NCBI GenBank assembly: GCA_002438075.1
Contig: DJSQ01000044.1
Span: 1 to 7,518 of the forward strand
Length of the DNA stretch: 7,518 nt
DNA from: Clostridiales bacterium UBA6330
GTDB taxonomy: Bacteria > Bacillota > Clostridia > Oscillospirales > CAG-272
Direction of reading: 5' to 3'
The notes below the pieces were generated by a model, which saw only the letters and a list, made by a program, of their open reading frames with translations, did not search any database and was not told the origin of the DNA. Shown here in pieces: positions 1 to 6,120 of the stretch. Every line of letters starts with the position of its first letter. Position 1 is the stretch's first letter. The position numbers and the translations under genes are program-made.

Positions 1-14
1 CCCCTAAGCAGGGT

Positions 15-31
15 TCGGGGCGGCGCCCCGA
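15..31 (-). terminator. GC-rich hairpin just after the topoisomerase gene; possible transcript end
   Basis: A perfect 7-bp stem (15-21 pairs with 25-31, core CGGGGC/GCCCCG) closes on a 3-nt loop and begins 9 nt after the topoisomerase stop codon on the minus strand. A smaller CCCT/AGGG stem at 2-5 and 10-13 lies just beyond it. There is no run of T on the minus strand after the stem, so it is not a textbook Rho-independent terminator. It may instead be a copy of a dispersed GC-rich intergenic palindrome that also limits 3'-end decay. The position favours transcript-end function, but this is inference. Confidence 0.3.
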
Positions 32-40
32 GGTCTTTCC

Positions 41-2038
41 TCACACGTCAATATCTTTCATGTATTCGCTTCCGTGGTCGGTGATGAATTGCTTCCGCGC
101 GGGGAGATTGTCGCCGAGGAGCGTGTCGAAAATGCGGTCGGTCATAGCAGCATCGGCAGGGGAGACCGAAATCAGACGGCGCGTCTCGGGATTCATCGTC
201 GTCTGCCACATCATGCCGGGCTCGTTCTCACCTAAGCCCTTGGAGCGCTGGAGCGTGTATTTCTTGTTCCCCAGCTTTTTCAGAATTTCCGCCTTCTCGA
301 ATTCGTCGTAGGCAAAGAGCGTCTGGTCCTTCGTCGTGATTTCAAACAGCGGGGACTCCGCAATGAATACGCGGTGCTCCGCAAGAAGCGTCGGGAGCAA
401 GCGATAGAACAGCGTCAGGAGAAGCGTCCGAATCTGGAAGCCGTCCTCGTCGGCATCGGTGCAGATGATAATTTTTGACCAGCGCAGATTCGCAAGGTCA
501 AACGAGTTGAGGTCGGATTTCGCCTTGCCCTTTACCTCCACGCCGCAACCGATTACGCGGAGCAGGTCCACAATGATGTCGCTCTTGAAAATGCGCGCGT
601 AGTCGCACTTCAAACAGTTCAGCGTCTTGCCGCGAATGGGGATAATCGCCTGAAATTCCGCGTCACGCCCCAATTTGCAGGAGGTCAGAGCGGAGTCACC
701 CTCCACAATGTAAAGCTCCGCGCGGGAGGGGTCCTTCGAGCGGCAGTTGACGAACTTCTCCACGCGGTTGGAAACGTCCACCGAGCCCGCCAGCTTTTTC
801 TTGAAGTCGCCGCGCGCCTTTTCCGCCGACTCGCGGCTCCGCTTGTTGACAAGCACCTGCTTGGCAATCTGCTCGGCATCCTTCGGATTCTCGATGAAGT
901 AAATTTCCAGCTGCTTGCGCAGAAATGCGTTCAGCGCATCGCAGATAAAGGGGTTGTTGATTGCCTTTTTGGTCTGGTTTTCGTAGGAGGTCATCGTGGA
1001 AAAGCTGTTGATGACCAGCGCCAGACAGTCGGAAATGTCACCGAAGGTGATTTTGCTCTCGTTTTTCGTGTAAAGGTTCGCCGACTTCAGATACTTGTCA
1101 ATCGCGTAGAGGAACGCAAGCCGCACCGCCTTGTCGGGCGAGCCGCCGTGCTCCAGAAAGCTGGAGTTGTGGTAGTATTCCAGCAGACTGACCGTGTTGG
1201 AGAAGCAGAACGTGATGTCGGCTTTCAGCTTGTATTCGGGCTTGTCCTCGCGGTCGCGTCCCTTGGCTTCCATGTGCCACGCAACGGGCAGGGTCAGACT
1301 GTTCTCTCCAACCAGCTCGGAGAGGTAGTCGGTAATGCCGTTTGCGTAGCAGTAGGTGCTCTCCGCAAAGGTCCCGTCCTCCTGCTCGGCGCGCAGAACA
1401 AAGGTGATGCCCGCATTGACCACCGACTGCCGCCGCAACAGATCCTCAAAGAAGTCCACGGGAATGTTGATGTCGGTAAAGACCTCAAGGTCGGGCTTCC
1501 AGTGTACGATGGTTCCCGTCCGTCCCGCCTCCTTGCGTGTCAGCGGACGCTCGGTCAGCTCGCCGTCCACCTCGCCGCGGCAGAAGCGAATCGAACGCTC
1601 GGTCGTGCCGTCGTAGGAGTGGACCTCCATGTATTCGGAGCTGTACTGCGTTGCACAGGCACCCAGGCCGTTCAGACCGAGCGAATACTCGTAGGCGGAG
1701 GCTTCGGAGTTGTTGTCGTACTTGCCGCCCGCATAAAGCTCGCAGTAAATCAGGTCCCAGTTCCAGCGCCCCTCGGCTTCGTTCCAGCCGAGCGGAACGC
1801 CGCGCCCGAAGTCCTCGACCGAGAGACTGTGGTCAAGGTAGACCGTTGTGCGGATTTCGGAGCCGTGTCCCTCGCGCGCCTCATCCACGGCGTTGGAGAG
1901 AATTTCAAAAAACGAGTGCTCGCAGCCCTCCAGCCCGTCCGAGCCGAAGATAACGGCGGGACGCTTGCGCACGCGGTCCGCGCCCTTGAGTGCTTTGATG
2001 CTTTGGTTGTCGTATTGCTGAGGCTTTTTCACTGCCAT
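41..2038 (-). CDS. Divergent type IIA DNA topoisomerase ATPase/TOPRIM subunit (GyrB/ParE family)
   Basis: This 665-residue protein is the ATP-binding and metal-binding half of a type IIA topoisomerase, which passes one DNA duplex through another with a GyrA/ParC-type partner. The GHKL ATPase comes first: the catalytic Glu region FFEILSNAVDEA (E45, N49), DFGRGVP (76-82), the glycine-rich GLNGLGA (121-127), and a transducer with QTKK (355-358) matching the usual QTKxK loop. The TOPRIM domain follows, with VEGDSA (E446) and the acidic TDADEDG (D528, D530, D532), then QRSKGLGE (597-604) and TTMNPETRRL near the C-terminus. Length matches ParE and short GyrB and lacks the large insertion of enterobacterial GyrB. 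Several near-invariant positions differ: RPAVIFGS where RPGMYIGS is usual, GLNGLGAC for GLHGVGAS, and GDSALTS for GDSAGGS. It is therefore probably a second, lineage-specific paralogue rather than the housekeeping GyrB. Start ATG at 2038, with AGAAAGGA at 2058-2051 spaced rather long (12 nt). The gene is divergent from the murD operon. Family is certain; GyrB versus ParE is not. Confidence 0.93.
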   Translation of the reverse strand: MAVKKPQQYDNQSIKALKGADRVRKRPAVIFGSDGLEGCEHSFFEILSNAVDEAREGHGSEIRTTVYLDHSLSVEDFGRGVPLGWNEAEGRWNWDLIYCELYAGGKYDNNSEASAYEYSLGLNGLGACATQYSSEYMEVHSYDGTTERSIRFCRGEVDGELTERPLTRKEAGRTGTIVHWKPDLEVFTDINIPVDFFEDLLRRQSVVNAGITFVLRAEQEDGTFAESTYCYANGITDYLSELVGENSLTLPVAWHMEAKGRDREDKPEYKLKADITFCFSNTVSLLEYYHNSSFLEHGGSPDKAVRLAFLYAIDKYLKSANLYTKNESKITFGDISDCLALVINSFSTMTSYENQTKKAINNPFICDALNAFLRKQLEIYFIENPKDAEQIAKQVLVNKRSRESAEKARGDFKKKLAGSVDVSNRVEKFVNCRSKDPSRAELYIVEGDSALTSCKLGRDAEFQAIIPIRGKTLNCLKCDYARIFKSDIIVDLLRVIGCGVEVKGKAKSDLNSFDLANLRWSKIIICTDADEDGFQIRTLLLTLFYRLLPTLLAEHRVFIAESPLFEITTKDQTLFAYDEFEKAEILKKLGNKKYTLQRSKGLGENEPGMMWQTTMNPETRRLISVSPADAAMTDRIFDTLLGDNLPARKQFITDHGSEYMKDIDV

Positions 2039-2076
2039 GAATGGTTTCGGTCCTTTCTGTGATAGGTTATCATCTT

Positions 2077-2105
2077 ATTATAGCAGAAAAAGAGCGGTTT
2101 GAAAA
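2077..2105 (-). promoter_or_regulatory. Sigma-A type promoter of the topoisomerase gene, extended -10
   Basis: Reading the minus strand, a perfect TATAAT (2082-2077) is directly preceded by TGC, giving the extended -10 form TGnTATAAT. TTTTCA (2105-2100) lies 17 bp upstream and matches 4 of 6 positions of TTGACA. The predicted start near 2070 gives a leader of about 32 nt that contains the ribosome binding site. No operator is obvious within it. Confidence 0.7.
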
Positions 2106-2110
2106 GGGGA

Positions 2111-2131
2111 TTTCCGCTTTTTTTGCGGAAA
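2111..2131. repeat. Inverted repeat with a T7 loop between the two divergent promoters
   Basis: TTTCCGC (2111-2117) and GCGGAAA (2125-2131) form a perfect 7-bp inverted repeat around seven T residues. It sits upstream of both promoters: just behind the minus-strand -35 box and about 25 bp before the plus-strand -35 box. It is followed by A-rich rather than T-rich sequence on the plus strand, so it is not a normal terminator for that strand. It could be an operator-like site or a chance structure in AT-rich DNA; nothing in the sequence decides. Confidence 0.35.
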
Positions 2132-2155
2132 AACAGAAAAATTTACAGGTTTCTA

Positions 2156-2184
2156 TTGCAAGCGGGACGGAAAAAGAATATAAT
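2156..2184 (+). promoter_or_regulatory. Sigma-A type promoter of the murD operon
   Basis: TTGCAA (2156-2161, 4 of 6 match to TTGACA), a 17-bp spacer and a perfect TATAAT (2179-2184) lie in strongly AT-rich DNA just upstream of murD. The predicted start near 2191 gives a leader of about 86 nt. No second promoter was seen in the short gaps between the four downstream genes, which supports one transcript for all of them. Confidence 0.7.
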
Positions 2185-2219
2185 ATAAGCGGATGCAAAC
2201 AAACGCAAGCCAAAAAGGA

Positions 2220-2254
2220 CCCCCGAGAATTCCCCGCGTGGGGAGTGTTGGGGG
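2220..2254 (+). promoter_or_regulatory. GC-rich leader hairpin in the murD 5' untranslated region
   Basis: Two nested stems are visible: an outer CCCCC/GGGGG (2220-2224 with 2250-2254) and an inner TCCCC/GGGGA (2231-2235 with 2240-2244) on a GCGT tetraloop, separated by a partly pairable internal loop. The structure ends 6 nt before the ribosome binding site at 2261-2268, close enough to influence ribosome access or mRNA stability. There is no T tract, so it is not a standard attenuator. It does not match any riboswitch class that I recognise. It could also be a copy of a dispersed palindrome. Confidence 0.45.
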
Positions 2255-2260
2255 CTCTTG

Positions 2261-2268
2261 AGAAAGGA
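2261..2268 (+). promoter_or_regulatory. Ribosome binding site that fixes the TTG start of murD
   Basis: AGAAAGGA ends 8 nt before the TTG at 2277-2279. No ATG or GTG nearby would keep the whole N-terminal fold; the next in-frame Met is residue 105, inside the protein. The strong site with ideal spacing is the main reason for accepting TTG. Confidence 0.75.
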
Positions 2269-2276
2269 ACAAAGCC

Positions 2277-3671
2277 TTGGAACTGCCCCGAAGTATCAAG
2301 GAGTGCCTCCCCGGACCCTTTGCGGTCGTCGGGCTTGGTATCTCCAACCTGCCATTGATTGATTTTCTGCTTGCGCACGGCGCGACCGTCGTTGCGCGGG
2401 ACCGCAAAAGCCGCGAGGAGCTGGGCGACACCGCCGCGCGTCTTGAGGCGGCGGGGGTCACCCTGCGCCTCGGCGAGCAATATCTGGAGGACCTTGACGA
2501 GCGCGTGATCTTCCGCTCCCCCGGGCTGCGCCCCGACCTCCCCGCCTTCCGTGAGGCGGTCCGCCACGGCGCGTATGTGACCTCGGAGATGGAGCTGTTT
2601 CTGGAGCTGACCCCCGCGCGGGTGCTCGGAATCACCGGAAGCGACGGAAAAACCACAACCACCACGCTGACCGCCCTGTTTTTGCGGGCGGAGCAGGAGC
2701 TGCGGGGAAGCGCCGTCCGCGTCTTTGTCGGCGGAAACATCGGTGAGCCGCTCCTGCCGCGCGCGGAGGATATGACGGCGAACGACTTTGCAGTGGTGGA
2801 GCTTTCCAGCTTCCAGCTCATGGACCTGCGCGTCAGCCCCGAGCGGGCGGCGGTGACGAACCTCTCGCCGAACCACCTCAACTGGCACACCGACATGGAG
2901 GAGTACATCGAGGCAAAGGCAAACATCTTTCGCGGGAGCGGCAACAGCCTGCTGGTTACAAACGCCGAGAACGGCGACTGCCTGCGGCTGGCGGCGGAAT
3001 GCGGAGTTCCCGTAACGCTGTTTTCTTCGGTCAAGACGGATGCGGAGGAGTTCCCGCTGGTCGCATCGCGGGCGGTGTATGTACGGGACGGCATGATCTG
3101 CCTCTCGGGAAAGCCGATTCTGGCGGTGTCCGATATCCTTCTGCCCGGGCGACACAATCTGGAAAACTACATGACCGCTATCGGGCTGACCGCAGGGCTG
3201 ATCTCGGCGGAAGCCGTGCGGCGGGTGGCAACCACCTTCCGCGGCGTGGCACACCGACTGGAGCGCGTGGCGGTGAAGAACGGGGTCACGTTTATCAACA
3301 GCTCCATCGATTCGAGCCCCACGCGCACGATGGCGGCGCTCTCGGCGCTGGAGGGTAAGCCGATTGTCATCTGCGGGGGCAGAGATAAGCACGTCCCGTT
3401 TGACGAGCTCGCGTGGGCACTGAACGACCGCGCAAAGGCGGTGGTCCTCACAGGCGAGGCGGCGGGGCTGATCGGCGCGGCGCTGGAAACGGTCGGTGCA
3501 ACGGTCCCCGTATATACGGAGGCGGAATTTGACCGCGCGGTGCGCCGTGCGGCGGAATTGGCGGAGGCGGGGGATACGGTCCTGCTTTCTCCCGCGTGCA
3601 CCAGCTTTGACGCGTTCCGCAACTTCGAGGAGCGCGGCGAGCGGTTTTGCCGATTGGTAAAGGAATTATAA
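2277..3671 (+). CDS. murD: UDP-N-acetylmuramoyl-L-alanine--D-glutamate ligase (MurD)
   Basis: MurD is the cytoplasmic ATP-dependent ligase that adds D-glutamate to UDP-MurNAc-L-Ala in peptidoglycan precursor synthesis. The 464 residues are a full-length Mur ligase in three parts. The N-terminal UDP-binding Rossmann domain carries VVGLGISNLPL (17-27). The central ATPase has P-loop GSDGKTT (121-127), the typical Firmicutes form, then ELSSFQL (175-181), NLSPNHLNWH (195-204) and the expected carbamylated lysine, K214, in IEAKANIF. It is followed by GRHNLENYMTAIG (291-303) and HRLERV (326-331). The C-terminal D-Glu-binding domain has SSPTRT (346-351), GGRDKH (367-372) and SPACTSFDAFRNFEERG (438-454). 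The usual NDSIASSPTRT stretch reads NSSIDSSPTRT here. The gene starts with TTG behind a strong ribosome binding site and is first of four co-directional genes. It is not beside mraY, ftsW or murG, as it would be in a classical dcw cluster, at least on this side. Confidence 0.96.
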   Translation: MELPRSIKECLPGPFAVVGLGISNLPLIDFLLAHGATVVARDRKSREELGDTAARLEAAGVTLRLGEQYLEDLDERVIFRSPGLRPDLPAFREAVRHGAYVTSEMELFLELTPARVLGITGSDGKTTTTTLTALFLRAEQELRGSAVRVFVGGNIGEPLLPRAEDMTANDFAVVELSSFQLMDLRVSPERAAVTNLSPNHLNWHTDMEEYIEAKANIFRGSGNSLLVTNAENGDCLRLAAECGVPVTLFSSVKTDAEEFPLVASRAVYVRDGMICLSGKPILAVSDILLPGRHNLENYMTAIGLTAGLISAEAVRRVATTFRGVAHRLERVAVKNGVTFINSSIDSSPTRTMAALSALEGKPIVICGGRDKHVPFDELAWALNDRAKAVVLTGEAAGLIGAALETVGATVPVYTEAEFDRAVRRAAELAEAGDTVLLSPACTSFDAFRNFEERGERFCRLVKEL

Positions 3672-3708
3672 GATCAGCACAGAGCAAAAAATAAGGAGCC
3701 AAATCAAG

Positions 3709-4986
3709 ATGCAATTTTCGGAAACAGTACAGAGACTGACGGCGGAGGCGGAGGAAAAGCTCGCGCCGCTTTACAAAGAGATTGACGCGGTATCGTTCCG
3801 CAATACGGAAAAAATCATGGATGCGTTCCGCCGCCACCGCGTGTCGGATTCCATGTTCGGGACCTCCTCGGGCTACGGAAACAACGACCGCGGGCGCGAG
3901 GTGCTGGACGAAATCTGGGCGGACGTAATGGGCGCGGAGGCGGCGTTTGTCCGCGTCGGTATCGTCAGCGGGACCCATGCGCTGAGCATCGGTCTGTATG
4001 GGCTTCTGCGCCCGGGCGATATCCTCTATACGATTGCGGGCAAGCCGTATGACACGCTGGAGGAGGTCATCGGGCTTTGCGGTGAGGCGGGGAACGGCTC
4101 CCTGCGCGACTTCGGCGTGGACTATCTCCAGACCGACCTGAATGCGGACGGCTCGTTCCGCGCGGAGGAGATTGCCGAGAACCTGAAGAAGCACCCGAAC
4201 ATCAAGGTGGTGTTCATTCAGCGCTCCAAGGGCTATCTGAACCGCAAAACGCTGAGCGTTGCGGAAATCGGCGAGGCAATCAAGGTCGTGCGCGCGGTGC
4301 GGCAGGACGTGTACGTGGTGGTGGATAACTGCTACGGCGAATTCGTCGAGGAGCGGGAGCCGACCGAGGTCGGCGCGGATATGGTCATCGGTTCGCTCAT
4401 CAAGAACCCGGGCGGCGGAATGGCAGAAACGGGCGGCTACATCGCGGGGACCAAGCGCGCGGTCGAGCTGGCAAGCTACCGCCTGACCTCGGTTGGAATC
4501 GGGACCGAGCAGGGTGCCACCATGGGACAGAACAAGTCGCTTTACAAGGGGCTGTTCTATGCGCCGCACACCGTGGCGCAGGCGCTCAAGACCGCGCATC
4601 TTGCGGCGTACCTGTTCGAGGCGCTCGGCTACAGGGTCGAGCCGCGCTGGGACGAGCCGAGATACGATATCATTCAGACCGTGATAACGGGAAGCGCGGA
4701 GGGGCTTTGCGCCTTCTGCCGCGGCATTCAGCAGGGGTCTCCCGTGGATGCCTTCGTCACGCCCGAGCCGTGGCAGATGCCCGGCTACAATGACCGCGTG
4801 GTCATGGCGGCGGGCGGCTTCACGCAGGGGTCCTCCATCGAGCTTTCGGCGGACGGACCGCTCAGAGAGCCGTATACCGCGTTCTTTCAGGGCGGCTTGA
4901 CCTACGAGAGCGGGCGGTTCGGCATCATGTGCGCCGCCGAGTGCACCCTGAGGGACCGTGAGGGCGGAAAGGGGGCTGCCGAATGA
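3709..4986 (+). CDS. Methionine gamma-lyase family protein (aluminium-resistance/YnbB-type PLP enzyme)
   Basis: This 425-residue protein belongs to the fold-type I PLP-dependent family annotated as methionine gamma-lyase family or cystathionine beta-lyase-like aluminium resistance protein. Visible family marks are SSGYGNNDRGRE (53-64), the cofactor-phosphate region IVSGTHALSIGLYG (85-98), YVVVDNCYGEFVE with the PLP-ring aspartate D206 (202-214), the Schiff-base lysine K232 in GSLIKNPGGGMAETGGYI (228-245), and GTEQGATMGQNKSLYKGLFYAPH (265-287, residues spread). The family is predicted to act on sulfur amino acids by beta/gamma elimination, but the substrate of this branch is poorly established and the aluminium phenotype does not define it. 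TAAGGAG (3692-3698) lies 10 nt before the ATG. It follows murD by 37 bp and its stop overlaps the start of the lipoprotein gene (ATGA), implying coupled translation. The protein is complete and looks functional; no key residue seems to be missing. Confidence 0.92.
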   Translation: MQFSETVQRLTAEAEEKLAPLYKEIDAVSFRNTEKIMDAFRRHRVSDSMFGTSSGYGNNDRGREVLDEIWADVMGAEAAFVRVGIVSGTHALSIGLYGLLRPGDILYTIAGKPYDTLEEVIGLCGEAGNGSLRDFGVDYLQTDLNADGSFRAEEIAENLKKHPNIKVVFIQRSKGYLNRKTLSVAEIGEAIKVVRAVRQDVYVVVDNCYGEFVEEREPTEVGADMVIGSLIKNPGGGMAETGGYIAGTKRAVELASYRLTSVGIGTEQGATMGQNKSLYKGLFYAPHTVAQALKTAHLAAYLFEALGYRVEPRWDEPRYDIIQTVITGSAEGLCAFCRGIQQGSPVDAFVTPEPWQMPGYNDRVVMAAGGFTQGSSIELSADGPLREPYTAFFQGGLTYESGRFGIMCAAECTLRDREGGKGAAE

Positions 4987-6110
4987 AGCGTTTCGTTCGT
5001 CCGCTTCTGCTCCTGCTCTGCGTCGCTCTGCTGATGGGGCTTGTTTCCTGCGTCAAGGTCGGCGGCGGGGACGATGTGCCCGAGGGGATGCAGAACGCAA
5101 CGGTCGCGGGAGCCGATTATCGGCTCTATGTTCCCACCACGTGGGTGGTGCAGAACTCCTCTCCCAACGTTTCGAGCGCCTACCGTGACCTTTCGCGGCA
5201 GTCGACCGTCAGCGTGGCGAAATACCCGCTGACCGACGCATGGCGCGCGGCGCTGGAGGCTTTGGAGACCGCCGAGGGGACGGAAGAGACTGCGGGTGAT
5301 TCCGCGATTTCCCCGCGCCTTGCGTGGTTCTACGAGAACGAATGCCTGCGCCCCGTGCGCGCGACCGCATTGGACGGCAAGGTGACGCTTGACAAGGACG
5401 CGAGCGGCGCGGATATGCTGGACAAGACCGATGCGGGCAGATGGTGCTATTCGGCGCTGATCGGCGGAAAGACCTACTATTTCAAGCAGCTTGTGACCGA
5501 GCGGAACGGCGCGTTCTATGTGTTCACGTTCACCGCCGAAAAGGAGATGTACGAGCAGTACGCAAGCGACGTGGAGAAGATTCTCAACGCCTTCCGCTTT
5601 GCGGACGAGCCGTATCTGCCCGATGATTTTGCAAAGGAAACCGATGCGGGCAAGGATGCTCCCGAGGGCATGAAGGCTTGCTTCGGGGACGATGTGGCGT
5701 ATCGCTTCTATGTCCCTGCCGATTGGAAAATTGACCTCGATTCCCCGATTTACGCCGCGTATGTCGAGGAGGACCGCACGTCGGTCAGCGTGGTTCCGTA
5801 TATGCCGACCACAGAGCACCTGAGCGTGGCGGAGTATTTCACCATGACCCGCGAGCAGCTGGAAAAGGTGTACGGCGAGGGGGCAATGGTTGTGGACGAG
5901 GACAAAACGCACAAGGAAAAGCTCGGCTCCCGCGAGGCAACGGTTTACGAATACACGCTTACGATTGACGGGGTGGTCTACCGCTACCGCCAGTATATCG
6001 CGGCGTATCGGAGCATGATGTACAGCCTGACCTACACGGCAACCGAGGCGAATTTTGATAACCACACTGCGGAGCTGGCGGACATCGTTGCGGCGTTCGC
6101 GTTCCGTTGA
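4983..6110 (+). CDS. Secreted lipoprotein with two tandem PsbP/DUF1795-like domains, function unknown
   Basis: The 375-residue product starts with a classical lipoprotein signal: basic MKRFVR, a hydrophobic stretch LLLLLCVALLMGL (8-20) and lipobox LVSC, so C23 is the predicted lipidated residue at the outer face of the membrane. The mature part is an internal duplication. Unit 1 (about 33-207) and unit 2 (about 227-375) both begin with PEGM, continue with YRxYVPxxW (46-54 and 240-248), a S-x-Y/P-x-A-Y segment and TxVSV, and end with Y-x-x-T-F/Y-T-A-x-E followed by a helix ending in AFRF/AFAF. This pattern resembles PsbP-like or DUF1795 proteins, small alpha/beta domains often found on lipoproteins with unknown ligands; that assignment is from memory of the fold pattern. 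The start overlaps the preceding stop (ATGA), with AAAGGGGG (4968-4975) as ribosome binding site. The desulfurase gene follows after 10 bp. No enzyme motif was seen. Confidence 0.88.
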   Translation: MKRFVRPLLLLLCVALLMGLVSCVKVGGGDDVPEGMQNATVAGADYRLYVPTTWVVQNSSPNVSSAYRDLSRQSTVSVAKYPLTDAWRAALEALETAEGTEETAGDSAISPRLAWFYENECLRPVRATALDGKVTLDKDASGADMLDKTDAGRWCYSALIGGKTYYFKQLVTERNGAFYVFTFTAEKEMYEQYASDVEKILNAFRFADEPYLPDDFAKETDAGKDAPEGMKACFGDDVAYRFYVPADWKIDLDSPIYAAYVEEDRTSVSVVPYMPTTEHLSVAEYFTMTREQLEKVYGEGAMVVDEDKTHKEKLGSREATVYEYTLTIDGVVYRYRQYIAAYRSMMYSLTYTATEANFDNHTAELADIVAAFAFR

Positions 6111-6120
6111 GGAGCCTGAC

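Noticed and set aside
1148..2062. Long plus-strand open frame opposite the topoisomerase gene
   Set aside because: It lies fully antisense to a gene with unmistakable motifs, shows no family motif, and is explained by high-GC shadow coding.
2041..2358. 105-residue plus-strand open frame across the intergenic region into murD
   Set aside because: It runs through both promoters and the leader hairpin and then out of frame into murD; no ribosome binding site or motif.
2070..3392. 440-residue minus-strand open frame opposite murD
   Set aside because: Composition is rich in Arg, Ala and Gly without domain motifs, it runs through the promoter region, and it is antisense to a complete MurD.
3448..4599. 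Minus-strand open frame opposite the murD end and lyase gene
   Set aside because: Antisense shadow in high-GC DNA; proline-rich low-complexity end and no ribosome binding site or motif support.
6055..6120. Upstream ATG start for the desulfurase (22 extra residues)
   Set aside because: The added residues overlap the lipoprotein gene and do not resemble the family N-terminus; ATG 6121 has a well-spaced GAGGAG and begins exactly at the conserved YLDNSATT region.
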